DNA of 64,000 nt from Sphingomonadaceae bacterium (GTDB taxonomy: Bacteria > Pseudomonadota > Alphaproteobacteria > Sphingomonadales > Sphingomonadaceae), in assembly GCA_019239915.1 (NCBI GenBank), contig JAFAZF010000051.1, positions 124,001 through 188,000 of the forward strand, read 5' to 3'. The position numbers and the translations under genes are program-made. The notes beneath the pieces were generated by a model that ran no database searches, had not been told where the DNA came from, and saw nothing but the letters and a program-made list of their open reading frames with translations. Shown in pieces: positions 15,770 to 25,211 of the stretch. Positions within the stretch are counted from its first letter, which is position 1. The number at the start of each line of letters is the position of its first letter.

Positions 15770-16031
15770 TGGAAATCTTCTTTATGCCTTCGGCCACTTC
15801 GTCGCTTGTCATGATCGTATGATTTGTAACCCTTTCGAGATTGTCCATCATATCGGATAGCTTCTGCAACAAGGACTTCGCTGTCGTAAAAGACATGGCA
15901 AATTTCATCTGTGGCAAATTGTCGAGGGTAACCACGAGCCCGACATCGGCATTGGACAGCGCGAGCACGAAGCCGTTGCCATAGATGGTTGGCACCTGAA
16001 CCTGAGCCGGCCTTGTTTCTTCCTCTGCCAC
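15759..16031 (-). CDS. Hypothetical small protein (90 aa), first of a two-gene accessory operon
   Basis: The protein has a beta-rich first half (YGNGFVLALSNADVGLVVTL) and a helix (TTAKSLLQKLSDMMDNLERV). This layout loosely recalls DUF3467-like small proteins, where a C-terminal helix follows several strands, but the match is weak. Together with the overlapping 219-residue gene it forms a compact, low-GC insertion. A toxin-antitoxin or defence-type pair is possible, but nothing in the sequence proves it. Confidence 0.6.
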   Translation of the reverse strand: MAEEETRPAQVQVPTIYGNGFVLALSNADVGLVVTLDNLPQMKFAMSFTTAKSLLQKLSDMMDNLERVTNHTIMTSDEVAEGIKKISNAT

Positions 16032-16131
16032 GTAAGCGTCCCTCTCTGCGGCCGACCGCCATCGATCTGCTATTTATATAGTGAGCCTGAGTCCAGCAGG
16101 CTCCTGCGGCAGTTTAGCCTAAGATTTTGCG

Positions 16132-16593
16132 CTAACCCATCGTCAGCGCGTCGATCGCACCCTGGAGGATGTAGGCCGCCGCCATCTTGTCGACGAGCTC
16201 GGCGCGGCGCGCGCGGCTGGCGTCGGCGGCGATCAGCGTGCGCGTGACGGCGGCGGTCGACCAGCGCTCGTCCCACAGCAGGATCGGCAGAGCGAGCGCA
16301 GCGAGGTTGCGCGCGAAGGCGCGGACGCCCTGGGTGCGCGGACTGTCGCTGCCATCCATGCTGAGCGGCAGCCCGATCACCGCGCCCTTGATCGACTGCG
16401 CCGCAAAGCGCTCGCGCAGGAGTGCAAGATCCACGCTGAACTTCTTCCGCTCGATCGTCTCGGCGGGCGAGGCGATCGTCCAGCCGGCATCGCACCAGGC
16501 GAGCCCGATCGTGCGGGTGCCGACGTCGAGCCCCGCCAGCCGGCCACCCGCAGGCAGGACGTCGCGGAAGGCGGTGAGGTCGGGCGCGATCAT
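16132..16593 (-). CDS. ruvX: RuvX/YqgF family RNase H-fold nuclease
   Basis: YqgF proteins have an RNase H-like fold; E. coli YqgF takes part in processing pre-16S rRNA. Motifs present are [17 protein letters not shown] near the N-terminus (first catalytic Asp), [25 protein letters not shown] (Glu), and [15 protein letters not shown] (Asp). I choose the ATG at 16593 (MIAPDL), giving 153 residues; the track ATG at 16608 adds five. It is a single gene beside a cluster of inverted repeats. Confidence 0.9.
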   Translation of the reverse strand: MIAPDLTAFRDVLPAGGRLAGLDVGTRTIGLAWCDAGWTIASPAETIERKKFSVDLALLRERFAAQSIKGAVIGLPLSMDGSDSPRTQGVRAFARNLAALALPILLWDERWSTAAVTRTLIAADASRARRAELVDKMAAAYILQGAIDALTMG

Positions 16594-16618
16594 GCCGCTG
16601 CCATACACCCGAAATTCC

Positions 16619-16804
16619 GTTCGGTTCGAGCCTGTCGAGAACGGGTCGCGCGCAACGCCTTCTCGACTTCGGATCTCGACAGGCTCGATCCTTCACTCGA
16701 AGCGAACGGTCGGAGAAACCGGGCCGTGCTCCGGCGAAAGCCGGAGCGCTGCCGGCGAGCGGTGCGTGTTCCTATTCACGGCTCCGGCCTGCGCCGGAGC
16801 ACGG
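16619..16804. repeat. Two adjacent REP-like elements (families A and D) upstream of ruvX
   Basis: At 16619-16709, CCGTTCGGTTCGAGCCTGTCGAG is answered by CTCGACAGGCTCGATCC and CGAAGCGAACGG (family A). At 16724-16804, CCGTGCTCCGGCGAAAGCCGGAGC faces GGCTCCGGCCTGCGCCGGAGCACGG (family D). Together they fill the gap between ruvX and the convergent-side end of the DUF3089 gene. No promoter-like signal stands out. Confidence 0.75.
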
Positions 16805-16806
16805 CG

Positions 16807-17940
16807 TTAGGAGCGCTTGCCGAAATTCGCCAGCCGCGCCGCGGCATCCGCGCGAATGTTCGCCCAGAACAGGGCATAATCGAAGACGTGATAGTTCTGG
16901 CCGGGCAGCACATAGGCGCCGTAACCGTCGGGTGGCGAGCCGATCATCAGGAAGCCCGAATTGTCGCAACGCGCCGGCGCCAGGCCGGGCTTGAGCGTCG
17001 CGCCGTCAAGCGCGGCGTTGGGGATCAGCGCGCCGCGGTTCGCGCTCGCCGGCGCGGCGCTCGCGGGCGCGCCGGTGAGCGGATTGACGCAGAGCATGCG
17101 CGTGCCGCGCCGGGGGGCGCCGGTGAGGCCTGTGGTGGCATCGAAGCGATCGCGTATCATCGAGAAGTCGGTGCCGGTGCCGAAGCCGTTGGGCGCCTCC
17201 GCGAAGCTCTGCCAGGAGAGGATGCAGCCGGGCTCGCCCGCGCTGGTGCAGGCAGGCAGGCCGATCGCGGGCAGGTCGGCCTCGAGGCTGACCGGCCAGC
17301 CGACCAGATAGGCGGCGACGATCCGCTTGGCGAGCGGCGTGCCGGCGACGCGCTCGCGCAGCAGCCGCAGCAGGTGGAGCGAACCCTGGCTGTGGCCGGC
17401 GAGGATGATCGGCCGGTCCGCCGGCTGCGCAGCCACGAACGCCTCGAACGCGCGCGCGACATCGCCATAGGCGAAGTCGAGTGCCGCTTCTCCGTCCCGG
17501 CTCTCGGCGAGGAAGGTGGCGACGGTCGCCTGCCGGTAACGCGGCGCCCACACCGCCGCGACGTTGTTGAACGCGCTCGCTTCGCCGGAGACGAACAGCT
17601 TGGCGCGCCGATCCGCGTCGCGGTCGCCGAGCGGCATGTTCCAGTGCGCGCGGCTGAGATAGGCGGTCGGCGCGACGAAGAAGAGCGCGGCTGGTGGGCT
17701 GGCGCCGGGCTGCTCGCCCGGCGGCGTCCAGCGCGCGGGATCGTTGGCGAGATCGGGGCGCGCCCACCAGCTCGCGGCGAGGCCATAGTCGATCGCACCG
17801 CCTTCGCGCGGCGGCCGGAAGGAGGTCGCGGGCGTGAACGCCGCGCGCATGATCTGGGTGCGGAACAGGTCCCAACCCAGCGCGCCGACCAATGCAAGCA
17901 TGATGAGCCCCGCGATGACGTACAGGAAACGGCGCGCCAT
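16807..17940 (-). CDS. DUF3089 alpha/beta-hydrolase-fold protein, membrane-anchored
   Basis: The 377-residue protein has an N-terminal anchor (FLYVIAGLIMLALVGALGW) and then the DUF3089 body: LFFVAPTAYLSRAHWNMPLG, the nucleophile elbow ILAGHSQGSLHLLRLL, and a C-terminal GQNYHVFDYALFWANIR with the likely catalytic His. The family is predicted to be esterase- or lipase-like, with no firmly known substrate. It stands alone, divergent from gatC by about 120 bases. Confidence 0.8.
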   Translation of the reverse strand: MARRFLYVIAGLIMLALVGALGWDLFRTQIMRAAFTPATSFRPPREGGAIDYGLAASWWARPDLANDPARWTPPGEQPGASPPAALFFVAPTAYLSRAHWNMPLGDRDADRRAKLFVSGEASAFNNVAAVWAPRYRQATVATFLAESRDGEAALDFAYGDVARAFEAFVAAQPADRPIILAGHSQGSLHLLRLLRERVAGTPLAKRIVAAYLVGWPVSLEADLPAIGLPACTSAGEPGCILSWQSFAEAPNGFGTGTDFSMIRDRFDATTGLTGAPRRGTRMLCVNPLTGAPASAAPASANRGALIPNAALDGATLKPGLAPARCDNSGFLMIGSPPDGYGAYVLPGQNYHVFDYALFWANIRADAAARLANFGKRS

Positions 17941-18060
17941 TTGGCTCCTCGTTCATGTTGCAATGCAGCAAGGTCGTCGGCGGTGCAAGCCCGGTTGATG
18001 CGGCGGAGCGCCGATGCTAGCCGCCTTGGCTCGCCCTGAGCGCCGTTAGCCCGAGATCGC

Positions 18061-18348
18061 ATGTCCGTCGATTCCGCCACCGTCCGCCGCGTCGCCGGCC
18101 TCGCACGCATCGCCGTGAGCGACGCCGAGGCCGATGCGCTCGTTCCCGATCTCGACAAGATCCTCGGCTTCGTCGAGCAACTCGCCGAGGTCGACACCAG
18201 CGGGGTCGCGCCATTGGCCGCCGTGATCCCGATCTCGCTCCGCCTGCGCGACGACGTCGTCACCGACGGCGGCGACCGCGACGCCGTGCTCGCCAACGCG
18301 CCGCAGGCCGAGCACGGCTTCTTCGCAGTTCCGAAGGTGATCGAGTGA
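18061..18348 (+). CDS. gatC: Aspartyl/glutamyl-tRNA amidotransferase subunit C
   Basis: GatC (95 residues) stabilises the GatA-GatB complex that converts Glu-tRNA(Gln) and Asp-tRNA(Asn) into the amidated forms. The N-terminal part ([19 protein letters not shown]) and [19 protein letters not shown] are family hallmarks. Its stop overlaps the gatA GTG start in GTGA, indicating coupled translation. Confidence 0.93.
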   Translation: MSVDSATVRRVAGLARIAVSDAEADALVPDLDKILGFVEQLAEVDTSGVAPLAAVIPISLRLRDDVVTDGGDRDAVLANAPQAEHGFFAVPKVIE

Positions 18349-19835
18349 CGGCGCCTAATACCCTGATTGAGCTCGGCGTCACCGAATTGCGGGACGGCTT
18401 CCGTGCGGGCGACTTCACCGCACGCGAGGGGGCGGAGGCGTTCAACGCGGCCGTGGCGGGCGGCAAGGCGCTCAACGCCTTCATCGTCGAGACGCCCGAG
18501 CATGCGCTCGCCGCCGCGGACGCCGCCGATGCGGCGCGCGCAGCGGGTGACGTCAAGCCGCTGGCCGGCGTCCCGCTCGGCATCAAGGACCTGTTCTGCA
18601 CCAAGGGCGTGCAGACGACGGCGGCGAGCGGCATTCTCGGCGGCTTCGTGCCGCCCTACGAGAGCACCGTGACGGCGAAGCTGTTCGCCGCCGGCGCGGG
18701 TATGCTCGGCAAGCTCAACATGGACCAGTTCGCGATGGGCTCGTCGAACGAGACCAGCGCGTTCGGAAATGTGATCTCGCCCTGGCGGCGCAACGACGGC
18801 GGCAACGCGCCGCTCGCCCCCGGCGGCTCCTCCGGTGGCTCTTCGGCGGCGGTGGCGGCGCGGATCGTGCCGGGCGCGACCGGGACCGACACCGGCGGCT
18901 CGATCCGCCAGCCCGCCGCCTTCACCGGCATCGCCGGCATCAAGCCGACCTACGGCCGCTGCTCGCGCTGGGGCATCGTCGCCTTCGCCTCGTCGCTCGA
19001 TCAGGCCGGGCCGATGGCGCGAACGGTGAAGGACTGTGCCGCGCTGCTCGAGGTGATGAGCGGCTTCGATCCCAAAGACGCGACGTCGCTCGATCTCCCG
19101 GTGCCGAACTGGGAAAGGCTCTTGTCGAGCGATCTCAAGGGCAAGCGCATCGGTATTCCCAAGGAATATCGCGTCGACAACATGCCGGAGGAGATCGAGG
19201 CGCTGTGGCAGAAGGGGATCGCGATGGTCCGCGATGCGGGCGCCGAGATCGTCGATGTCAGCCTGCCGCATACCAGATATGCTCTGCCGACCTATTACAT
19301 CATCGCGCCGGCGGAAGCGTCGTCCAACCTCGCGCGCTATGACGGTGTCCGCTATGGCCTGCGCGACCTGCCTGACGGCGCCAACCTCCAGGAGATGTAC
19401 GCAGCGACCCGGGCGGAAGGTTTCGGCGCCGAGGTCAAGCGCCGCATCCTGATCGGCACCTACGTCCTCTCGGCGGGCTTCTACGACGCCTACTACACGC
19501 AGGCGCAGAAGGTCCGCGCGTTGATCGTGCGCGATTTCGAGCAGGCGTTCGAGACGTGCGACCTGCTGCTGACGCCGACCGCGCCGTCCGCCGCCTTCGG
19601 CCTCGGCGAGAAGAGCGACGATCCGATCGCGATGTATCTGAATGACGTCTTCACGGTGCCGGCGAGCCTTGCCGGCCTGCCGGCGATGTCGGTCCCCGCC
19701 GGGCTCGACTCGAAGGGCTTACCGCTCGGCCTTCAGATCATCGGCAAGGCGTTCGACGAGCAGGGCGTGCTCGATGCCGGCCTCGCGATCGAGGAGCGTG
19801 CCGGCTTCACCGCGCGGCCGGGGAAGTGGTGGTGA
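18345..19835 (+). CDS. gatA: Aspartyl/glutamyl-tRNA amidotransferase subunit A
   Basis: GatA is the glutaminase of the amidotransferase and releases ammonia for GatB. The Ser-cisSer-Lys catalytic triad of the amidase-signature family is visible: Lys81 (VPLGIKDLF), Ser162 ([13 protein letters not shown]) and Ser186 ([13 protein letters not shown]). At 496 residues it has the normal length. It starts at a GTG overlapping gatC. gatB follows after a 124-base gap that holds a family A repeat. Confidence 0.96.
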   Translation: MTAPNTLIELGVTELRDGFRAGDFTAREGAEAFNAAVAGGKALNAFIVETPEHALAAADAADAARAAGDVKPLAGVPLGIKDLFCTKGVQTTAASGILGGFVPPYESTVTAKLFAAGAGMLGKLNMDQFAMGSSNETSAFGNVISPWRRNDGGNAPLAPGGSSGGSSAAVAARIVPGATGTDTGGSIRQPAAFTGIAGIKPTYGRCSRWGIVAFASSLDQAGPMARTVKDCAALLEVMSGFDPKDATSLDLPVPNWERLLSSDLKGKRIGIPKEYRVDNMPEEIEALWQKGIAMVRDAGAEIVDVSLPHTRYALPTYYIIAPAEASSNLARYDGVRYGLRDLPDGANLQEMYAATRAEGFGAEVKRRILIGTYVLSAGFYDAYYTQAQKVRALIVRDFEQAFETCDLLLTPTAPSAAFGLGEKSDDPIAMYLNDVFTVPASLAGLPAMSVPAGLDSKGLPLGLQIIGKAFDEQGVLDAGLAIEERAGFTARPGKWW

Positions 19836-19855
19836 GCGCTTCTGGACTTATATCT

Positions 19856-19939
19856 CCGTTCGTCCTGAGCGAAGTCGAAGGACGTGCGGCGAGCGCCGTG
19901 CCGCCGGCACGCACTTCGACTTCGCTCAGTGCGAACGGT
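19856..19939. repeat. REP-like inverted repeat (family A) between gatA and gatB
   Basis: CCGTTCGTCCTGAGCGAAG and the inverted arm CTTCGCTCAGTGCGAACGG flank a short spacer. The element splits the gatCAB operon. The right arm ends only ~20 bases before the gatB start, so a folded transcript could affect gatB translation or mRNA stability. Confidence 0.8.
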
Positions 19940-19959
19940 TTTCTTTTTGGAATTGGCAG

Positions 19960-21444
19960 ATGAGCTACCGCATCCAGGGCGCCACCGGCGAGTGGGAGGT
20001 CGTGATCGGGCTTGAAGTCCATGCCCAGATCGCGACCGAGGCGAAGCTGTTCTCGGGCGCGGCGACCGCGTTCGGGGCGGAGCCGAACAGCCAGGTCAGC
20101 CTCGTCGATGCGGCGATGCCGGGCATGCTGCCGGTGCCGAACCGCGAGTGCATCCGCCAGGCGGTGCGCACCGGCATGGCGATCGAGGCGCCGATCAACG
20201 CCTGGTCGCGCTTCGATCGCAAGAATTATTTCTACGCCGATTTGCCGCAGGGCTATCAGATTTCGCAGCTCTATCATCCGCTTGTCGGCGAAGGCTCGAT
20301 CCACATTGAAGCCGGCGAGGGCGCCGAGAAGCGGATCGGCATCGAGCGCATCCATGTCGAGCAGGATGCCGGCAAGCTGATGCACGACCAGCATCCGACG
20401 CGCTCCTATGTCGATCTCAACCGCTCGGGGGTCGCGCTGATGGAGATCGTGTCGCGGCCGGACATGCGTTCGCCGGCGGAGGCGGGCGCCTATCTGCGCA
20501 AGCTCCGCGCGATCCTGCGCTATGTCGGCTCGTGCGACGGCAATATGGAAGAAGGCTCGATGCGCGCCGACGTCAACGTCAGCGTGCGCAAGCCCGGCGA
20601 AGGCTTCGGCACACGCACGGAGACCAAGAACGTCAACTCGGTCCGCTTCGTCATGGCGGCGATCGAGCATGAGGCGCAGCGCCAGGTCGACGTCATCGAA
20701 GGCGGCGGCCGCATCGTCCAGGAGACGCGGCTGTTCGATCCCGATAGCGGCAGCACGCGATCGATGCGCTCCAAGGAGGATGCGCACGACTATCGCTATT
20801 TCCCTGATCCGGACCTGCCACCGCTGGTGCTCGACGACGCCTTCCTCGCCGAATGCCGGGAGAGCCTGCCCGAGCTGCCGGACGCCAAGCGCGAGCGCTA
20901 TATCAGCGGCTTGGGCGTCACCGCTGCCAATGCGGATGTGCTGATCGCCGAGGTCAGCAACACGCGCTTCTTCGAGCCGCTGGTGGCCGAGCTCGCGCGG
21001 CGCACCGGCAAGGCCGAGGCCGATGTCGCGCGCGCCGCCTCGAACTGGCTGGCCTCCGACCTGTTCGGCGCGCTCAACCGTCTTGGCAAGGAAATCGACG
21101 CGAGCCCGGTCAGCCCTGCGCAGGGCGCCGAGCTGCTCGCGCTCGTCGCCGACGGTACGCTTTCGGGCACGCTCGCCAAGCAGGTGTTCGAGATCATGCT
21201 CGAGAGCGGCGAGGATCCGGGTGCGATCGTCGATGCGCGGGGCCTCAAGCAGACCAGCGACACCGGCGCGATCGAGGCCGAGATCGCCAAGGTGCTCGCC
21301 GCCAACGCCGACAAGGTCGCCGACTATCGCGGCGGCAAGGACAAGCTGTTCGGCTTCTTCGTCGGCCAGACGATGAAGGCGATGGCCGGCAAGGCCAATC
21401 CCGCCGTGGTCAACGAACTGCTCAAGAAGGCGCTCGACGGCTAG
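19960..21444 (+). CDS. gatB: Aspartyl/glutamyl-tRNA amidotransferase subunit B
   Basis: GatB binds the tRNA and performs the kinase and transamidation steps. The protein begins [19 protein letters not shown], followed by the family block [17 protein letters not shown]. Later motifs are [11 protein letters not shown] and [14 protein letters not shown], and a YqeY-like helical C-terminal domain ends in [13 protein letters not shown]. Length is 494 residues, normal. The track ORF starts upstream inside gatA; the ATG at 19960 is the real start. Confidence 0.95.
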   Translation: MSYRIQGATGEWEVVIGLEVHAQIATEAKLFSGAATAFGAEPNSQVSLVDAAMPGMLPVPNRECIRQAVRTGMAIEAPINAWSRFDRKNYFYADLPQGYQISQLYHPLVGEGSIHIEAGEGAEKRIGIERIHVEQDAGKLMHDQHPTRSYVDLNRSGVALMEIVSRPDMRSPAEAGAYLRKLRAILRYVGSCDGNMEEGSMRADVNVSVRKPGEGFGTRTETKNVNSVRFVMAAIEHEAQRQVDVIEGGGRIVQETRLFDPDSGSTRSMRSKEDAHDYRYFPDPDLPPLVLDDAFLAECRESLPELPDAKRERYISGLGVTAANADVLIAEVSNTRFFEPLVAELARRTGKAEADVARAASNWLASDLFGALNRLGKEIDASPVSPAQGAELLALVADGTLSGTLAKQVFEIMLESGEDPGAIVDARGLKQTSDTGAIEAEIAKVLAANADKVADYRGGKDKLFGFFVGQTMKAMAGKANPAVVNELLKKALDG

Positions 21445-21514
21445 CGGCACTTGGACGCACCGTCCTCCTCCGGGGAAGTCCTGAGCCCAGTTGGTGAACC
21501 GCAGCGCCGGCCGC

Positions 21515-21652
21515 TAGAGCGCTATTCGATCAGCCTGAATCGCCTCAGCCGTTCGGGCTGAGCGCAGTCGAAGTCCATGCGCTGTGGCTGCCCTTCGACT
21601 TCGCTCAGGGCGAACGGGAAATGGTGGATCAGTTAGGTCGAAAATGGCTCTA
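21515..21652. repeat. Long composite repeat (family A core), copy 1
   Basis: A ~138-base segment starts TAGAGCGCTATTCGATCAG, carries the CCGTTCGGGCTGAGC...GCTCAGGGCGAACGGG palindrome, and ends AAAATGGCTCTAG. A near-identical copy is found at 31804-31931. The ends are themselves roughly inverted (CTAGAGC and GCTCTAG), as in a small mobile unit. It fills most of the 250-base gap between gatB and the next gene. Confidence 0.8.
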
Positions 21653-21653
21653 G

Positions 21654-21676
21654 TGCTCCGGCCTGCGCCGGAGCAC
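21654..21676. repeat. Short family D palindrome
   Basis: TGCTCCGGCCTGCGCCGGAGCA is a near-perfect palindrome just upstream of the stop of the minus-strand gene at 21697. It matches an arm of the family D element next to ruvX and may help terminate transcription. Confidence 0.65.
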
Positions 21677-21696
21677 CGGTGCGCACTCGCGTGCGC

Positions 21697-22455
21697 TCAA
21701 ATCCGGCACTGCTTCTTGCGGAAGATCACGTCGCCGTTCTTGTCGAAGCAGTTGTCGGGCAGCGAGCGCAGCGCCGGGATCTCGACATATTCGAGCTTCA
21801 GCGGCAGGAAATTGTCGCCCGCCGGGATCAGGCTGTTGCGGAACTCGCGCAGATATTGCGTCGCCACGGTGTGGAGCTCGCCCTTGGGCATGCCGAGCGC
21901 GATGCGGCCGAGCTTGGCCGCCGTCTGGCAGAAGCCGTACTGGGCATGGAGCGTCGAGAAGCTGTTGTAGGTGCGCGTCGAGTATTGATCGAAGGCGTTG
22001 TTGCCGGCCTTCGTGCCGCCGACGCCGGGCGATTTCGCAGCCTTGCCCTTGCCCTTCGGCGCCGCCGCCTTCGCGGGCTTGGCCGCCGGCGCGGACGCGC
22101 CGCCGCCGGTCTGGCGCGAGAAATAGCCGACGAGCGCCGCCTGCGCCTGATCGAACTCGTGATCATGATGCGCGATGATGTCGTTGTAGAGCTTCACCGA
22201 GCGCAACGCCGGCTCGAACTGGCATTGCAGCGCGGCGACGTTGAGGCCGGCGCGCAGCGTCCAGACGAGGTTGGCCTGCAGCTCCTCGGGGGTCGCGCCG
22301 GGCATCGGCTGCGCGATGCCGGGTTCGTCGCCATTGACCGGCTGGCCGGAAAAATCCGGTGGATTCCAAAAGAGTTGCGCGTCTGCCCCGGTGGTCGCGA
22401 CAAGAATCGAGAGGAGCGCCGCGGCCGCGGCGCCGAGGCGCGATCGATACGCCAT
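21697..22455 (-). CDS. Exported hypothetical protein (252 aa)
   Basis: A signal peptide is present (SRLGAAAAALLSILVATTGADA). The mature part has helical segments around a Lys/Ala/Pro-rich linker (KAAAPKGKGKAAKSPG) and four cysteines (CQFEP, GFCQTA, NCFDK, QCRI), which suggests disulfides in the periplasm. No known domain is recognised. It is a single gene facing the end of gatB. Confidence 0.7.
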   Translation of the reverse strand: MAYRSRLGAAAAALLSILVATTGADAQLFWNPPDFSGQPVNGDEPGIAQPMPGATPEELQANLVWTLRAGLNVAALQCQFEPALRSVKLYNDIIAHHDHEFDQAQAALVGYFSRQTGGGASAPAAKPAKAAAPKGKGKAAKSPGVGGTKAGNNAFDQYSTRTYNSFSTLHAQYGFCQTAAKLGRIALGMPKGELHTVATQYLREFRNSLIPAGDNFLPLKLEYVEIPALRSLPDNCFDKNGDVIFRKKQCRI

Positions 22456-22616
22456 GATCGTCCTTCCAGTTTACAGCTGGCCTGATGTACCCGCCCAGAC
22501 CCGCCGCCATATCGCTACGCGGCGCCGTTGCCAGTGGTCCGCACGCATCCGGGCGCGGCGCATGCACGGCTGGTCGGGAGAATACCGGAATGGCGGACTC
22601 AGGAATTTGTCGGCCA

Positions 22617-22648
22617 AGAAAAAGGCCGCCCGGATCGCCCGGACGGCC
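22617..22648 (-). terminator. Rho-independent terminator of the lipoprotein gene
   Basis: On the minus strand GGCCGTCCGG pairs with CCGGGCGGCC around a GCGAT loop (10 bp, one wobble), followed directly by TTTTTCTT. It lies 25 bases beyond the stop of the small lipoprotein gene. Confidence 0.85.
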
Positions 22649-22672
22649 TCCATCCAGCGCAAGCCTGCCGAA

Positions 22673-22927
22673 TTACATCGCGTTGTTGGATGTCATCGCG
22701 CCCGTCGCGTTGGCGTCCATCATCGCGCTGTTGTCGGCGGCGTTGCCGCCGGCGGCGTCGACTGCGGTCATGTCGTTTGTGGTGCCTTCCGGCGCCATCG
22801 TGTTGAGATCCGTCATCGTGGTGTTTTCGGTGACGTTGGTGGACTCGCTGTGGCCGCAGGCCGCGACGAGCAGGGCACCGCCGGCCACCAGCGAACCGGT
22901 CATCAGCTTCGAGATCAGGTGACGCAT
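22673..22927 (-). CDS. Small lipoprotein rich in Asn, Thr and Met
   Basis: I start at the ATG (22927), which has GGGAGT upstream and yields a classic lipoprotein signal with lipobox LVAAC (Cys24); the track ORF starts earlier. The 60-residue mature part is low complexity (ESTNVTENTTMTDLNTMAP), with no fold I recognise. Likely anchored in the envelope. A strong terminator follows. Confidence 0.75.
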   Translation of the reverse strand: MRHLISKLMTGSLVAGGALLVAACGHSESTNVTENTTMTDLNTMAPEGTTNDMTAVDAAGGNAADNSAMMDANATGAMTSNNAM

Positions 22928-22992
22928 CTTTGACTCCCTAGTGTCCGATTTGGCCCGGCTTGCCTGCCCTAATCTCCAAATCGTCACGAAGC

Positions 22993-23667
22993 TTAACTGG
23001 AAAGGGAGTCGGCCTCAAGCGAAACGCTGCAGCGCGACAGAAGCGCGTCGCGCGTCGCCCAGAGCGCGGCGTCGAGCGGCGCCATGTCCGCCGCCAGGCC
23101 CAGCGCGGCGAGGCTGGTGACGGGATAGTCCGCAAGGCCGCACGGTACGATGCCGCTGAAATGCTCGAGATCGGGCGCGACGTTCAACGAGAAGCCATGG
23201 AGCGTCACCCAGCGTCGCACGCGCACCCCGATCGCCCCGATCTTGGCTTCGCCCGCCGGCGTGTCGACCCAGATGCCGACGCGGCCGTCGACGGCGTGGG
23301 CGGCGAGCCCGAGCCGCGCCAGCGCCGCGATCACCCATTGCTCGAGCGCGTGGACGTAGCAGCGGACATCGTGCCCCCGCGCGGCGAGGTTGAGCATGAC
23401 ATAGCCGATGCGCTGGCCGGGACCATGATAGGTGAAGCGGCCGCCGCGGCCGCTGCGGTGGACCGGGAAGCGGCCGGGCGCGAGCAGCTCGTCGTCGGCG
23501 GCGCTGGTGCCGGCGGTGTAGAGCGGGGGATGCTCGAGCAGCCAGACCAGCTCGCGCGCATCGCCGTCGCGGATCGCGGCAGCCCGCGCTTCCATCGCCG
23601 CGACCGCGTCGCGATAGTCCACCGGCGCCTGCGCGACATGCCACTCGATCGGATCGTCCAAGGTCAT
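22993..23667 (-). CDS. lipB: Octanoyltransferase LipB
   Basis: LipB transfers octanoate from acyl-carrier protein to lipoate-dependent enzyme domains. The family signature [19 protein letters not shown] is present, along with catalytic Lys142 ([10 protein letters not shown]) and Cys176 ([15 protein letters not shown]). I use the ATG at 23667 ([10 protein letters not shown]), giving 224 residues; the track start adds 17 residues of doubtful sequence. It is divergent from the membrane-protein gene at 23736. Confidence 0.93.
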   Translation of the reverse strand: MTLDDPIEWHVAQAPVDYRDAVAAMEARAAAIRDGDARELVWLLEHPPLYTAGTSAADDELLAPGRFPVHRSGRGGRFTYHGPGQRIGYVMLNLAARGHDVRCYVHALEQWVIAALARLGLAAHAVDGRVGIWVDTPAGEAKIGAIGVRVRRWVTLHGFSLNVAPDLEHFSGIVPCGLADYPVTSLAALGLAADMAPLDAALWATRDALLSRCSVSLEADSLSS

Positions 23668-23735
23668 CGCCGGCCAGTTGGGCGCGCGCGGGGCGGCTTG
23701 CAAGCTTCGCCGCGCCAAGCGATAGGCTGGCGCCG

Positions 23736-24524
23736 GTGACCGCCCCCCGGCTCTCGATCAGCGACGCGACCGCTTGGACGCAGGCCTTCCTCGAACGCGA
23801 ATGGCGGCTCACGCTGCCGGTTGCCTTCGCGCTGATGGGGCTGCCGGCGATCATCGTCGAGCTGTTCGCTCCGGTCGCGCACGGTCCGCAGGATCTCGCG
23901 ATCCCGCTGTTGAGCGGGATGCTGGCGGCGATCGCCACGATCGCGGGCGCGCTCGCCGTGTCGGCGCTGGCGCTGCGGCCGGCGATCAGCGTCGCCGAGG
24001 CGCTCGCGCTCGCGTTCCGCCGCCTGCTCGTGATGATCGGCGCGACCCTGATCGCCGGCGTCGGCGGCGGCATCGTGCTCGCGCTCCTGGCCGTGATCGT
24101 CACGCTCGCGAGCGGCGCCGAACAGGCGATGCAGCCCGGCCACGCCGGTCTCCTGGTCTCGGTGATGATGCTGCTCATGGTCGCGATCGCGGCGCGGCTC
24201 TGCATGATCACGCCGATCGTGGTCGTCGAGCCGATCGGCCCAATGCGTGCGCTGGTGCGCAGCTGGATGCTGTCACGCGGTCATTTCTGGCGGTTGTTCG
24301 CGCTGCTGATGATGGTGGTGATGACCAGCCTCATCGTCTCCGTGGCGGCGCAATCGGTGACCGGCGTGATCGTCTGGCTGATCGGCCGTGCGACGGGCTT
24401 CGATACGCTGATGCGCACGATCGTCGCGGTCGTCGGCGCGCTCGTCAACGCGGTGGTCAGCATGCTGTTCGCGGTGCTGATCGCCGCGATCTATCGTCAG
24501 CTCGCCGCCAGCAGAGCCACCTGA
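23736..24524 (+). CDS. Multi-pass membrane protein (YciC/GDPD-membrane-domain type)
   Basis: The 262 residues hold about six hydrophobic segments (for example [57 protein letters not shown] and the final [16 protein letters not shown]). The pattern and the R-S-W-x-L-x-R-G-H-F motif between segments resemble the glycerophosphodiester phosphodiesterase membrane domain found alone in many sphingomonads. Function unknown. Start is GTG; the 3' end overlaps the convergent acetyltransferase gene by 28 bases. Confidence 0.75.
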   Translation: MTAPRLSISDATAWTQAFLEREWRLTLPVAFALMGLPAIIVELFAPVAHGPQDLAIPLLSGMLAAIATIAGALAVSALALRPAISVAEALALAFRRLLVMIGATLIAGVGGGIVLALLAVIVTLASGAEQAMQPGHAGLLVSVMMLLMVAIAARLCMITPIVVVEPIGPMRALVRSWMLSRGHFWRLFALLMMVVMTSLIVSVAAQSVTGVIVWLIGRATGFDTLMRTIVAVVGALVNAVVSMLFAVLIAAIYRQLAASRAT

Positions 24525-25087
24525 GGCGCGGCTTCGCGCGCGATGATCCCGGCGACGCGCGGATCGGCGAAGGTCTCGATCGCGCGGGAGTAGGGCACGA
24601 ACCCGGCCTTACGATAGGCGGGCAGCGCCGCCGGATGATCGAGCGTGCAGGTGTGGACCCAGACGCGCTCGACGCCCGGCCGCCAGGCTAGACCGAGGGC
24701 GCTCGCGAGCAGCCATGGCCCGTGCCCCTTGCCGGCGAGCTCCGGGATAAGGCCCAGGAACGCGAGCTCGCACGTGCGGGGTTCGCGGCAATCGAGCTCG
24801 AGCATACCGATCTCGAGCCCGCGCCGATCGGCGACCGCGAATATCTCGACCGCTGGATCGTGGACGATCGCGGCGAGGTCCGCGTCGCTCATCACCAGCC
24901 GCGAGAACCATAGCCATGGTTCGCCGACGCGGCGGAACAGCGCGCGGTAGGTGGGGAGCGCGGGTGCATGCCAGCGAACGAGGCGGAACGGCGACGGCGG
25001 GAGCGGCCGCGGCGCGGGCCGCGCGGTCATCTCCAGCGACGTGACGACGGCGGCAAGCATGTGCGGTTCGAGCGGAACGAGGCTCAT
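24497..25087 (-). CDS. GNAT-family N-acetyltransferase
   Basis: Acetyl-CoA binding is suggested by LAFLGLIPELAGKGHGPWLL (motif A, Q/RxxGxG/A-like) and YRKAGFVPYSRAI near the end. The start is taken at the ATG 25087 (MSLVPLEPHM), giving 196 residues; the track start reads into a repeat. The substrate cannot be told. The 3' end overlaps the convergent membrane-protein gene by 28 bases, which is unusual enough to check but common in compact genomes. Confidence 0.85.
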   Translation of the reverse strand: MSLVPLEPHMLAAVVTSLEMTARPAPRPLPPSPFRLVRWHAPALPTYRALFRRVGEPWLWFSRLVMSDADLAAIVHDPAVEIFAVADRRGLEIGMLELDCREPRTCELAFLGLIPELAGKGHGPWLLASALGLAWRPGVERVWVHTCTLDHPAALPAYRKAGFVPYSRAIETFADPRVAGIIAREAAPQVALLAAS

Positions 25088-25109
25088 GCCACGAACCCCC
25101 GCTCCGCAA

Positions 25110-25194
25110 CCTGTTCGTGCCGAGCGAAGTCGAAGCATGTGCCAAGAGCGATGCGCCCGGCTTCACGTCCTTCGACTTCGCTCAGGGCGAACGG
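25110..25194. repeat. REP-like inverted repeat (family A) between hemF and the GNAT gene
   Basis: CTGTTCGTGCCGAGCGAAGTCGAAG faces CTTCGACTTCGCTCAGGGCGAACGG across a ~30-base spacer. It fills the 124-base gap between these two co-directional minus-strand genes. Confidence 0.8.
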
Positions 25195-25211
25195 CCTGCT
25201 GTGTGGCCGGG

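Noticed and set aside
17157-19271. 704-residue minus-strand ORF across gatC and part of gatA
   Set aside because: It is antisense to genes with clear amidotransferase motifs and has the Arg-rich composition typical of shadow frames in high-GC DNA.
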